From Rhodospirillaceae bacterium (GTDB taxonomy: Bacteria > Pseudomonadota > Alphaproteobacteria > Bin65): a stretch of DNA of 47,357 nucleotides. Of this stretch, positions 32,498-41,098 are shown piece by piece. Each line of letters starts with the position of its first letter. Position 1 is the first letter of the stretch. The DNA is taken from positions 1-47,357 of the forward strand of contig WTGH01000025.1 in assembly GCA_011523655.1 (NCBI GenBank). Reading direction: 5' to 3'. The notes under the pieces are model-generated. The model was given only the letters and a program-made list of their open reading frames with translations. It was not told the origin of the DNA and ran no database searches. The position numbers were made by a program, and so were the translations under genes.

Positions 32498-33879
32498 TCG
32501 CTTCCGCCCTGCCGCCCGGTCCGTTCAATCGGCCGGGTCTTGCCGGCCTCGCGCGGCAGGGTACCAGGCGCAAGCCATTGGATGTCCGGCGTCACCCGGA
32601 GCCGCGTCCGGCACGCCCGGACGATCTCCGCCGCCAGCGCCGGCAGATCGTCGCTGCGCACGGCGGCGCCATGCTCGACCCTCAGGCCGAGCGGCGGCGC
32701 GACCTGCGGCCCCGGCCCGTCGACCGCAATCCTGAAGTGGCCGGTCACCTGGGGCCGGAAGCCGGCGAGGACATCCTGGATCGCCGCCGGATAGACGTTG
32801 ACCCCCTTGACGATCAACATGTCGTCGGTCCGCCCGAGGATGCGGAACAGCCGGCCGGGCGTCGGGCAATCGGGCGGCGCGTCCCACAGCTGGATCAGGT
32901 CGCCCAGGGCGTAGCGCATGAAGGGCGTGCCCTCCCAGTCGAGGAAGGTGAAGACCATCTCGCCGACCGCGCCATCGCTCTGCTCAACCGGCACGCGGGT
33001 TTGCGGGTCGACCAGTTCGAGCAGGCAATGGTCTTCGGAGATGAACTGCATGCCGGAGGCGCGCTCCGGCGGCTCGTCGGGCGAGATACCGTGGAAGGCG
33101 TGGCCGCCGCCGGTATGGTCGAACACCCTGGCGCCGAAGCCCTCGGCCAGCAGGTTGCGGACTTCCGGCAACCCGCCGCCCGGTTCGCCGACACAGAAGA
33201 AATACCGGATGCCGAGGTCGCGCGCCGGCCGGCCGGCCCGTTCCGGCGCCTGCTCGATCAGGTGCCGGCCGAAGGACGGCGTCGCCAGCAGGGCGCACGG
33301 CCGGGTGAGGTCGAGGTACTGCAGAACGCGGTCGGTGCCGCCCTCGATGCCGACCGGGACGACGCAGGCGCCGAGATGCTGGATGCCGTCCGACAGCGGC
33401 AGGCCGCCGGTGAACATGCTGAGCGACACCGCCTGGAGCATGATGTCGCCGGGCCGGATGCCGGCGCGCCAGTATTTCCGGGCGTGCATCTCGTTGATGA
33501 CCGCGATGTCGTGCGCCGTGTGGGTGTAGAGGGTCGGCCTGCCGCTCGTTCCGGAGGTCGAGACGATGCGCACGATCTTCTCGCGCGGCGCGCAGGCCAG
33601 GAATTCGAACGGGTTGCCGAACCGGTCCAGCGATTCCTGCTGGGCGGCGCGCTGGTCCGCCTTGTCCATGAGCGGCAGGCGGGCGAAATCCTCGAACGAC
33701 CGGATGTCGCCGGGCTCGGCGCCGGCCCGGGCGAATTGGGCGCGATAGAAGGCGGAGCCCTCGAAGTTATAGCGCAACTGCCGGGTCAGCCGCCGCCATT
33801 GCAGGTCACGCAGCGCGTCGCGCGACAGGGTCTCGACCGCCGGATTCCACAGGCGCTGCCGCGGGTCAGTCGGCGGCAT
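32464..33879 (-). CDS. Phenylacetate-CoA ligase-like adenylate-forming enzyme
   Basis: A 471-residue PaaK-like acyl-CoA ligase. It shows LQWRRLTRQLRYNFEGSAFYR, the AMP-binding loop STSGTSGRPTLYTHT, SLSMFTGGLPLSDGIQHLG, FCVGEPGGGLPEVR, GEMVFTFLDWEGTPFMRYALGD in part, and GRTDDMLIVKGVNVYPAAIQ with the hinge. It should activate an aryl or other carboxylic acid with ATP and CoA; the specific acid is unknown. I chose ATG 33879; a TTG at 33898-33900 is an alternative. The start lies within the end of the VOC gene, so it is the last gene of hyuA-hyuB-VOC-ligase. Confidence 0.88.
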   Translation of the reverse strand: MPPTDPRQRLWNPAVETLSRDALRDLQWRRLTRQLRYNFEGSAFYRAQFARAGAEPGDIRSFEDFARLPLMDKADQRAAQQESLDRFGNPFEFLACAPREKIVRIVSTSGTSGRPTLYTHTAHDIAVINEMHARKYWRAGIRPGDIMLQAVSLSMFTGGLPLSDGIQHLGACVVPVGIEGGTDRVLQYLDLTRPCALLATPSFGRHLIEQAPERAGRPARDLGIRYFFCVGEPGGGLPEVRNLLAEGFGARVFDHTGGGHAFHGISPDEPPERASGMQFISEDHCLLELVDPQTRVPVEQSDGAVGEMVFTFLDWEGTPFMRYALGDLIQLWDAPPDCPTPGRLFRILGRTDDMLIVKGVNVYPAAIQDVLAGFRPQVTGHFRIAVDGPGPQVAPPLGLRVEHGAAVRSDDLPALAAEIVRACRTRLRVTPDIQWLAPGTLPREAGKTRPIERTGRQGGSDQATASSSVAR

Positions 33880-34291
33880 CGGCCTTGGGGCCGGCGGCAA
33901 ACGGCTCGCATATCTCGAACAGCAGCCCCGTCACGTCGTCCGGCTCGAAGAAGGCGACCCGGCCGTGCACGCCGTCGGCCGGGAAGCCCTCCTTGACCGA
34001 GAAACCACGCGCCTTCAGCGCCTCGATGCTCGCGTCTGCGTCGGCGACCTCAGCCGAGACGTGGTTGAGGCCGAGCCGACTGCCCATGACGCCCCGGGCG
34101 AACGCCGCCTCGCCGGTATACTGGAGCAGTTCGATCGCCAGGTTGGCGGTGTGGAAGATCGCGGTGCGGAGCTCGTATTGCGGCAGGTCCTTGTAGGACA
34201 CCTCGTCACCGAACACCGGGCGCAGCCGCTCCACGGCAGCGTCCAGGTCGGCGACCATCAGGCCGATATGGTCGATCCGCGGCCGGTTCAT
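33866..34291 (-). CDS. VOC family protein, methylmalonyl-CoA epimerase-like
   Basis: A 141-residue vicinal oxygen chelate protein of two beta-alpha-beta-beta-beta modules. IDHIGLMVADLDAAVERLRP, NLAIELLQYTGE, GLNHVSAEVADADASIEALKA and GLLFEICEP line up with methylmalonyl-CoA epimerase. Probable metal ligands are His8, Glu54, His77 and Glu126, matching the His/Gln(Glu)/His/Glu set of epimerases. It may epimerise a branched acyl-CoA. It overlaps hyuB by 4 nt and the PaaK-like ligase by 14 nt. A lactoylglutathione-lyase-like or dioxygenase role cannot be excluded. Confidence 0.85.
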   Translation of the reverse strand: MNRPRIDHIGLMVADLDAAVERLRPVFGDEVSYKDLPQYELRTAIFHTANLAIELLQYTGEAAFARGVMGSRLGLNHVSAEVADADASIEALKARGFSVKEGFPADGVHGRVAFFEPDDVTGLLFEICEPFAAGPKADAAD

Positions 34292-36039
34292 CCGTTCGCC
34301 CTCCTCAGCGCCGCCGTGGCCGGGCGGTTGATCTCTCCGTCCGCCGATACCGCGACTCCATAGTCGCGCGCGGCGGCCTCCGGGCTGATCAGCCCGTTAT
34401 GCACCTCTTCGGCGACCAGTCCGGCCGGCCGCTCGAACGGGTCGCCGTAACCGCCGCCGCCGCCCGCCGTTTGCATGAGTACCGTACCCTTGGCGATGTC
34501 GCGCAGAATTTCCTTGGATTTGGCGACCCGCTCCGATCCGTCCGGCGCCCGCAGCACGGCCCGGTTGAGCACGCCGGCGCCGCCGCCGAACAGGCCGAAG
34601 GCTTCGGCGCCCGGCTCGATGCCGTCGCCGAACGCCACGGCGGTGACGTTCTCGCCATCGATCCGGAATGCGGTTTCGGTGCCGAGCCCGCCGCGCCAAC
34701 GGCCGGGGCCGGCCGAATCGGGCAGGTATTCGTGCTTCGCCAGGACATGGGGATTCTGGATTTCGAACATTTCGTAATCCTGGGCGAGGATGCCGCCGGC
34801 GCAGTTGATCAGGCCGATATGGTCGTAGCCGTCGGCCCCGAAGGTCGCGCCGGAGCCGCCCTTGAGCGCGAGGAACAGGATATCGGTATAGGGCCGGCCC
34901 TTGCGCGGATCGTCGCCAGTGACCGCAAAGCCGAGGAAGCGGTTCCAGCCGGCGGTCACGGTTTCCGGAATCGCCTGGGCGAAGGCCCGCATGATCGCGT
35001 CGGAGGTCGGGCCGGTGATCGAATTCCCGAAGGTGGTGGCCGCCGGGAAAGCGGCGTTAAGGAAAGAGCCTTCCGGGTTGACGATATGGACCCGGCGCTG
35101 GATGCCGGCATTGTGCGGAATGTCCGGGTCGATCAGCATCAGGAAGGTGAGCATGACCGCCGAGGCCGTCGCCGCGTAGGGCGCGTTGACGAAGCCAGGC
35201 GTCTGGGGCGACGAGCCGGTGAAATCGAAGGTGACATGGCCGCCCTCGACCGTCACGGCGAGGCGGATTTCCATGGTCGAGCCGTCGGTCACGCCGTCGT
35301 AGAAGACGGTGCTGGTCGCCTCGTAGCGGCCGTCGGGAATCGCCTCGATGCCGCGCGCGACGGTCGCTTCCGTGCTGTCGAACAGATGCGCCTTGTGGGC
35401 AAGAAACCGCTCCAGTCCGTAGCGGGCGATCAACTCCTGCATGGCCCGCTCGCCGACCCGCGTCCCGCCGATCTGGGCCTTGATATCCTCCTCGACGATC
35501 CGGTAGCGGATGTTGGCGAACACCATGCCCCACACGTCCTTGCGCAGCACGCCGCGGTCGTAGACCTTGAGCGGCGGAATGCGCAGCGCCTCCTGCCAGA
35601 CCTCGCGCGCGTCCGGGTTGTAGCCGCCGGCCTGGGCGCCGCCGATATCGGCCTGGTGCCCCTTGCAGGCGGCCCAGGCGACGAGCGTCCCCTCATGGAA
35701 GATCGGCCGGAAGGCGGCGACATCGTTGTTCTGGTTGCCGCCGCTGAACACGTCGTTGTGCAGGATGACGTCGCCGGGATGGATGTCGTCGCCGAAGAAC
35801 GCGATGATCCGCTTGCACACCGGCTGCAGGGCGAAGGCGAGCACCGGGATGTATTCCGTCTGCTCCAGCATGTCGCCGTCGGCGTCGTAGAGGCCGGTCA
35901 CGAAGTCCCGCGCCTCGTTCAGGATCGGCGAGCGCGTCGTGCGCAGCAGGGCGAGGCCCATCTCCTCGGTGATCGACTTGAGCCGCCGGGCAATCACCGA
36001 CGCCAGGACCGGATCGATGGCTTCGGTCCGCGCCGTCAT
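34288..36039 (-). CDS. hyuB: Hydantoinase/oxoprolinase family protein, subunit B (pair 3), variant metal motif
   Basis: A 583-residue HyuB-family protein. VIARRLKSITEEMGLALLRT, GHQADIGGAQAGGYNP and GYGDPFERPAG are typical. The first metal-site motif differs from the other two pairs: HNDVFSGGNQNNDV replaces NDPYxGGxHxxD, so the usual His position is Gln. This variant is seen in some other family members, and suggests a different reaction or metal site from pairs 1 and 2. The start overlaps the hyuA stop (ATGA) and the stop overlaps the VOC start, so the four genes are tightly coupled. Confidence 0.9.
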   Translation of the reverse strand: MTARTEAIDPVLASVIARRLKSITEEMGLALLRTTRSPILNEARDFVTGLYDADGDMLEQTEYIPVLAFALQPVCKRIIAFFGDDIHPGDVILHNDVFSGGNQNNDVAAFRPIFHEGTLVAWAACKGHQADIGGAQAGGYNPDAREVWQEALRIPPLKVYDRGVLRKDVWGMVFANIRYRIVEEDIKAQIGGTRVGERAMQELIARYGLERFLAHKAHLFDSTEATVARGIEAIPDGRYEATSTVFYDGVTDGSTMEIRLAVTVEGGHVTFDFTGSSPQTPGFVNAPYAATASAVMLTFLMLIDPDIPHNAGIQRRVHIVNPEGSFLNAAFPAATTFGNSITGPTSDAIMRAFAQAIPETVTAGWNRFLGFAVTGDDPRKGRPYTDILFLALKGGSGATFGADGYDHIGLINCAGGILAQDYEMFEIQNPHVLAKHEYLPDSAGPGRWRGGLGTETAFRIDGENVTAVAFGDGIEPGAEAFGLFGGGAGVLNRAVLRAPDGSERVAKSKEILRDIAKGTVLMQTAGGGGGYGDPFERPAGLVAEEVHNGLISPEAAARDYGVAVSADGEINRPATAALRRANG

Positions 36040-38144
36040 GCCGGATCCGCCGCCCGGTCGGTCAGCACCGCCGTCCCGACCGGGTCGATCCCGACATCGA
36101 AACCGGCCGGAACGAGAATCGTCGTCACCGCGGTCTCGACGATGGCCGGCCCGGAAAGCGCGTTGCCCGGCGCCAGCAGCCCGCCGGCGAAGACCGGCGC
36201 GTCGACGAATTGCGCCGCGGCGGGTTCGAAGATCGGCCGGCGCCCCTTGAGGGCCACCGACGGGTCGGGGCCGGCATCCTGCCGGACCTCCAGGCCGGGC
36301 TTCGGGGTTCGGCCGAGCGCCGTCATGCGCACGTTGACCAACTCCACCGCCGTCTCCTCCTCGGCGAGATCGTAGCCGAACATGCGGTCGTGGCTGCGGT
36401 GGAACATGGCCGTGACGGTTTCCAGATCGAGGGACTTGAGCGCCGTTTCCGGGATTTCGTCGACCCGGACCTCGTGATACTGGCCGACATAGCGCAGGTC
36501 GAGGGCGTAGACGAACTCCCGGTCTTCTTCCGTCACGCCCTCGGCACGCAGCAGGGCATGGGCTTCGGCTTCCAGGTCCCGGAGCAGGGACAGCAGGGCT
36601 TCGCTATCCATGTCCCGCGCCGTGAACGGCGTCGCCCAGGAGCGCACGAGGTCGTGGCGGAGGTCGGTGCGCAGCATGCCGGCGGCGCAGAGGATCGAGG
36701 CCTCGCGCGGCACGAGCACGGACCCGATGCCCAGTTCCCGGGCGATCATGGCAGCGTGGATCGCCCCGGCGCCGCCGGCGCAGACCAGCGGGAAATCCCG
36801 CGGGTCGTAGCCCCGTTCGATCGAGACCTCGCGGATCGCCGAGGCCATGTTGACATTCATTACCCGGTACATGCCGGCCGCCGCGCCGACCGGATCGAGT
36901 CCGAGCGGTCCGGCGATCTCCCCGGCAATCGCGTGGCGGGCCGCATCCGCATCCAGGCGCATCCGGCCGCCGGCGAAGAAATCCGCCGAGAGATAGCCGA
37001 GCAGGAGATTGGCGTCGCTGCAGGTCGGCCGCTCGCCGCCCAGCCCGTAGCAGGCCGGGCCGGGTTTCGCGCCGGCGCTCTGCGGCCCCATCCGCAGCAG
37101 CCCGCCGCCGTCGATCCATGCGATCGAGCCGCCGCCGGCGCCGATGGTCTTGATGTCGAGCGACGGCAGGGCCATGGCGAACCGGTCGATCGTCGCGCCG
37201 GTCGTTACCGCAGGCGCACGGTCCAGCGTCAGCGACGCCTCGAAGCTCGTGCCGCCCATGTCGATGGCGATGTTGCGCGGCGAACCGAACCGACGGGCGT
37301 AAATCCCTGCGGCAACCGGCCCCGCCGCCGGGCCGGACAGCAGGGTCGACGCCGCCTTGCCGATGGCAGCCTGCGCGGCGCAGACCCCGCCGTTGGATTG
37401 CATGACCAGCAGGGCGCCGCCGAAGCCGGCCGCATCCAGCCGCCCGGTCAGCCGCTCCAGGTAACGCTTGAGGATCGGGCCGACGGCGGCGTTGAGCACG
37501 GTCGTGCTGGTGCGTTCGTAGTAGCGCACCTGGGGCAGCACGTCGGCCGACGCGCTGACATAGGCCTCCGGCATCAGGGCCCGGAGCTGCGCCGCCGCCG
37601 CCCGCTCGTGGGCCGGGTTGGCATAGGCGTGCATGAAACAGATGGCGACGGCCTGCACGCCCGCACCGCGGAACACCTGCGCCGCCGCGGCCACGTCGTC
37701 GGGCTCCAGTGGCGACGCCTCCTGGCCCGTCGCAAGAATGCGGCCGCGCACCGGCAGGCGCAGCCGGCGCGGCACCAGCGGCTTCGGCGCAACGAACTTG
37801 TTGTTGTACAACTCCTCGCGGATGCCGCGGCGCATCTGCAGGGCGTCGCGGAAGCCGTGGGTCGTCAGCAGGCCGGTCTTCGCCGTTGCGCCGGTCAGGA
37901 CGGCGTTGGTGGTGACGGTCGTGCCGTGGACGATGCGCTGCACCCCGGCGAGAAACGCATCAAGGGTCTTTCCCTCGGCCGCGGCGATCTCCGCCAGCCC
38001 GGCCATGACCGCGTCCGACGGATCGTCCGGCGTCGACAGCACCTTGAAGATGCGCCCGGCCCCGCCGCCGTCGCTCAGCAGGAAATCGGTAAAGGTGCCG
38101 CCGACGTCGATGCCGATCTGGTAGCGGGCTCGCGAGTCGGTCAT
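36036..38144 (-). CDS. hyuA: Hydantoinase/oxoprolinase family protein, subunit A (pair 3)
   Basis: A 702-residue HyuA-family protein with IDVGGTFTDFLLSDGGG at the N-terminus, IVHGTTVTTNAVLTGATAK, NIAIDMGGTSFEASLTLD, TIGAGGGSIAWIDGGGLL and AKPGPACYGLGG. MRRGIREELYNNKF resembles a segment of acetone/acetophenone-type carboxylase subunits, but this is a weak pointer. It is the first gene of the hyuA-hyuB-VOC-ligase operon and diverges from the second TRAP operon across 100 bp, so both are probably controlled together. Confidence 0.9.
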   Translation of the reverse strand: MTDSRARYQIGIDVGGTFTDFLLSDGGGAGRIFKVLSTPDDPSDAVMAGLAEIAAAEGKTLDAFLAGVQRIVHGTTVTTNAVLTGATAKTGLLTTHGFRDALQMRRGIREELYNNKFVAPKPLVPRRLRLPVRGRILATGQEASPLEPDDVAAAAQVFRGAGVQAVAICFMHAYANPAHERAAAAQLRALMPEAYVSASADVLPQVRYYERTSTTVLNAAVGPILKRYLERLTGRLDAAGFGGALLVMQSNGGVCAAQAAIGKAASTLLSGPAAGPVAAGIYARRFGSPRNIAIDMGGTSFEASLTLDRAPAVTTGATIDRFAMALPSLDIKTIGAGGGSIAWIDGGGLLRMGPQSAGAKPGPACYGLGGERPTCSDANLLLGYLSADFFAGGRMRLDADAARHAIAGEIAGPLGLDPVGAAAGMYRVMNVNMASAIREVSIERGYDPRDFPLVCAGGAGAIHAAMIARELGIGSVLVPREASILCAAGMLRTDLRHDLVRSWATPFTARDMDSEALLSLLRDLEAEAHALLRAEGVTEEDREFVYALDLRYVGQYHEVRVDEIPETALKSLDLETVTAMFHRSHDRMFGYDLAEEETAVELVNVRMTALGRTPKPGLEVRQDAGPDPSVALKGRRPIFEPAAAQFVDAPVFAGGLLAPGNALSGPAIVETAVTTILVPAGFDVGIDPVGTAVLTDRAADPA

Positions 38145-38244
38145 TGCCGGATGTTACTGGTCATGCCGAAGCACCTTGCCGAACCGCGGCGATCGGCCGA
38201 TTGTATACGCCTGTTCCCTGGCAAGGCGTCAACGGAGACGTACG
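38145..38244. promoter_or_regulatory. Divergent control region of hyuA (pair 3) and TRAP locus 2
   Basis: The 100-bp gap must contain both promoters. The only symmetric element I see is TTGTATAC at 38201-38208, centred on GTATAC, which resembles half of the TTGTATACAA-type sites of some GntR regulators. A GGAGA ribosome site precedes the TRAP start. No regulator gene is adjacent. Confidence 0.35.
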
Positions 38245-39267
38245 ATGAGGAGTATTCTGAAGGCAGCGGCAGCCCTGGCCGCAACCGCGGTATTGACGGC
38301 CGGCCTCGGCGCGCCCGCTTCGGCAGCGGACATCAAGGCCGGGCTCATGCTCAAGAAGGGATTTCCGGGCGCCGAGCCGGTCAACGGCATGTTCGAGCTT
38401 TTCGAGGCAGAAGTGGAGAAAGGCTCCGGCGGCGCGATCAAGATGGAGATCGTCTATGGCGGCGCGCTCGGCAAGCCCAACGAGCGGCTGAACCAGGTCC
38501 GCCACGGCATCATCCAGATGTCCGATGCGTCCGACGGCAACTACGCCTCGATCTACAAGGACATCCAGATTCTCTCGATGCCCTACCTGTTCCCGGACGA
38601 GCAAACGGCCTGGAAGCTGCTCGACGGGCCGGTCGGCACGAAGATGGCTGAAGACATCCGCAAGAAGACCGGCATCCGCGTCCTCGGCTGGTGGGAATCC
38701 GGCGGCTTCAAGCATTACAGCGCAAACAGGGCGATCCGCAAACCGGACGACATGAAGGGCCTGAAGATGCGCGTGATGGCGCCGATCTTCGGCATTCCGG
38801 TGCTGACCCTCGGCGGCTCGGCGACGCCCATCGCCTTCCCGGAACTCTACACCTCGCTCAAGACCGGCGTGGTCGACGGCCAGGACAACGCCGTCTGGGT
38901 CTTCAACCTGATCAAGCTGCACGAGGTCCAGAAGTTCCTGATGCTGGACGGCCACATCTATGCCTTCGGGCCGCTCGGCATCAACGACCGCTGGTTCGCC
39001 AAGCTGTCGGACAAGCACAAGGCCGTCGTGCTGGCCGCGGGCAAGAAGGCCATCGCCTATAACCGCAAGGCGTCGCGGGATGCCGAGGCCAAGAATATCG
39101 CGATGGCGAAGGAACGCGGCGTCACCGTCATCCCCTTCACTAGGGAGATGAAGAAGGCGTTCGCGGACCGCGTGCGGCCGGCGGCGATCGCGTGGCTGAA
39201 GAAGAATGTCGACACGCCGGCGCTGGTCGACGAGATCATCGCCGAGGTGGCGCGGCTGTCGAAATAG
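38245..39267 (+). CDS. dctP: TRAP transporter substrate-binding protein (DctP type), locus 2
   Basis: A 340-residue periplasmic binding protein with a signal peptide of about 27 residues (cleavage in PASA-AD). DctP-family features include GGALGKPNERLNQVRHGIIQM, MKGLKMRVM with the carboxylate-binding arginine at about residue 166, and FPELYTSLKTGVVDGQDNA, the family's most conserved segment. It is only distantly similar to the locus 1 binding protein, so a different ligand is expected. ATG 38245 follows a GGAGA site. Confidence 0.92.
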   Translation: MRSILKAAAALAATAVLTAGLGAPASAADIKAGLMLKKGFPGAEPVNGMFELFEAEVEKGSGGAIKMEIVYGGALGKPNERLNQVRHGIIQMSDASDGNYASIYKDIQILSMPYLFPDEQTAWKLLDGPVGTKMAEDIRKKTGIRVLGWWESGGFKHYSANRAIRKPDDMKGLKMRVMAPIFGIPVLTLGGSATPIAFPELYTSLKTGVVDGQDNAVWVFNLIKLHEVQKFLMLDGHIYAFGPLGINDRWFAKLSDKHKAVVLAAGKKAIAYNRKASRDAEAKNIAMAKERGVTVIPFTREMKKAFADRVRPAAIAWLKKNVDTPALVDEIIAEVARLSK

Positions 39268-39291
39268 CGTTCCGGGAGACGCCGAGCCGCC

Positions 39292-39307
39292 GGCCGGGCG
39301 CCCGGCC
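39292..39307 (+). other. Perfect 16-bp palindrome between dctP and dctQ, locus 2
   Basis: GGCCGGGCGCCCGGCC lies in the 54-bp gap after the dctP stop. It can form a very stable hairpin but has no T-tract. Its position parallels the true terminator in TRAP locus 1, so it may likewise reduce read-through or protect the dctP transcript 3' end. Confidence 0.5.
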
Positions 39308-39321
39308 CTGACCGTGTGGCT

Positions 39322-39795
39322 ATGACCGGCTGGCTGGAACGGCTGTTGCGGACGATCGGCGCGGCGGCGCTGCTGCTGCTGTTCGCGCTGATCGTCGCGC
39401 AGGTCGCCATGCGCTACGGCTTCGGCGTTACGCCCTTCTTTACCGAGGAGATGGCCCGCTACGCCCTCGTCTGGTCGGTGCTGGCCGGCGTGGCGGTCTC
39501 GATCCGGACCGACGGCCATATCCGGGTGACCTTCGTTCCCGACCTGCTGCGGCCCGGCGCGCGCTGGTACTGGATGCGGGCGCTCGACCTGCTGACCGCC
39601 GCCCTGCTGTCGATCCTCACCGTCGCCGCGGTGCGAACCGTTGACTTCGCCGGCGGCCAGACCAGCGACGGGTTGCAGGTCTCGCTGCAATATCCCTACG
39701 CGGCCCTGCCCGTCGCCTTCGGCCTGGGACTGGTCTTCCTGATCGTGCGGCTGCGGCAGTCCTGGTCGGGCCGGCCGTGGAAGGGTGCCGGGTGA
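39322..39795 (+). CDS. dctQ: TRAP transporter small membrane subunit (DctQ type), locus 2
   Basis: A 157-residue inner-membrane protein with four hydrophobic segments. LIVAQVAMRYGFGVTPFFTE followed by EMARYALVWSVLAGVAVS and DGHIRVTF is the DctQ signature. A GTG at 39316, two codons upstream, is an equally possible start; neither has a clear ribosome site. The stop overlaps the dctM start as GTGA, so the two permease subunits are coupled. Confidence 0.9.
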   Translation: MTGWLERLLRTIGAAALLLLFALIVAQVAMRYGFGVTPFFTEEMARYALVWSVLAGVAVSIRTDGHIRVTFVPDLLRPGARWYWMRALDLLTAALLSILTVAAVRTVDFAGGQTSDGLQVSLQYPYAALPVAFGLGLVFLIVRLRQSWSGRPWKGAG

Positions 39796-41084
39796 GCCTG
39801 TCGCTCGGCCTGTTCCTGGCGTCTTTCCTGTTCCTCCTGTTCGCGGGCCTGCCGGTCGCCTGGACGATGGTCGCCGCGTCGCTCCTGTGGCTCGCGGCGA
39901 GCGGCCAGACGGCCTTCCTGCCGGTCCTGCCGGAGCGGATCTTCCAGGGCATCGACGTCTTCGTGCTGATGGCGATCCCGCTGTTCATCCTGGCCGGCGA
40001 ACTGATCAACGAGAGCCGGATCACCGACCGGCTGATCGCCTTCGCCAACGTGCTGTTCGGCTGGATGCGCGGCGGGCTGGCCCAGGTCAATATCGGCGCA
40101 TCGATCCTGTTCTCCGGCATCACCGGGGTTGCGCTCGGCGATATCGCGGCGCTGGGCAAGGTCTTCATCCCGTCGATGAGCCGGAGCGGCTATACCGCCG
40201 CCTACGCCGCCGCCGTCACCGCCTCCTCCTCGATCATCGGCCCGATGGTGCCGCCGTCGCTGATCGTCGTCATCTACGGCTCGATGACCGGCATCTCGAT
40301 CGGCGCCCTGTTCGCCGCCTGCATCGTTCCGGGCCTGACGATCGGCTTGTGCCAGATGACGCTGGTCGGCTTCCAGGCGCGCCGGCGCGGCCACGCCGCC
40401 GTCGCGATGGACCGCAGCCTGCCGGCGGTCGCCCGGTCGGCCGGCCGCGCCTTGCCGCCGCTGATGATTCCGGGGATCATCCTCGCCGGCATCCTGGGCG
40501 GCATCATGACGCCGACAGAGGCGGGCGGGCTCGCCGCCTTCTACGCCCTGCTGATCGCCGTGTTCCTCTATCGCACCCTGGGCCTGCGCCAGTTCCTTTC
40601 GGTGCTCGACCGCTCGGCGGTGTTCTCGGCGCAGCTGCTGATCATCGTCGGCTGCGGCGCGATCTTCACCTGGGTCATGGGGATGGAGAATGTGCCGGCC
40701 CTGCTCGAGAACACGGTGCGCGAGCTTGCCCTGCCGCCGGCGCTGCTGCTGATCGCGCTCAACCTCATCATGCTTCTGCTCGGCATGTTCATCGATCCGG
40801 TCGCGGCGATCATCCTGTTCGTGCCGATCCTCGCCACCGCCGCCGCGGCGGCAGGCGTCGATCCGGTCCATTTCGGCGCCATCGCCATCCTGAACCTGAA
40901 TATCGGCCTGCTGACCCCGCCGCTGGGCGTCTGCCTGTTCGCGGCGGAGCGGATCGCCGGCTGCGGCCTGCCCGCGCTGCTGCGCGAGACCTGGCCGTTC
41001 CTGCTGGTCAGCCTGGCCGCGCTCGTGCTGGTCACCTATGTGCCGGGCCTGAGCCTGTGGCTGCCCCGTCGGCTCGGATTCTGA
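39792..41084 (+). CDS. dctM: TRAP transporter large permease (DctM type), locus 2
   Basis: A 430-residue polytopic permease. AIPLFILAGELINESRITDR, GGLAQVNIGASILFSGITG, SSSIIGPMVPPSLIVVIYG, GIMTPTEAGGLAAFYAL and NLNIGLLTPPLGVCLF are DctM-family motifs. I start it at GTG 39792, which overlaps the dctQ stop and follows a GAAGGG site; the frame extends to a GTG at 39777. It should form the sodium-coupled channel for the solute bound by the locus 2 binding protein. Confidence 0.92.
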   Translation: MSLSLGLFLASFLFLLFAGLPVAWTMVAASLLWLAASGQTAFLPVLPERIFQGIDVFVLMAIPLFILAGELINESRITDRLIAFANVLFGWMRGGLAQVNIGASILFSGITGVALGDIAALGKVFIPSMSRSGYTAAYAAAVTASSSIIGPMVPPSLIVVIYGSMTGISIGALFAACIVPGLTIGLCQMTLVGFQARRRGHAAVAMDRSLPAVARSAGRALPPLMIPGIILAGILGGIMTPTEAGGLAAFYALLIAVFLYRTLGLRQFLSVLDRSAVFSAQLLIIVGCGAIFTWVMGMENVPALLENTVRELALPPALLLIALNLIMLLLGMFIDPVAAIILFVPILATAAAAAGVDPVHFGAIAILNLNIGLLTPPLGVCLFAAERIAGCGLPALLRETWPFLLVSLAALVLVTYVPGLSLWLPRRLGF

Positions 41085-41098
41085 GGGAGGTGCGCATA

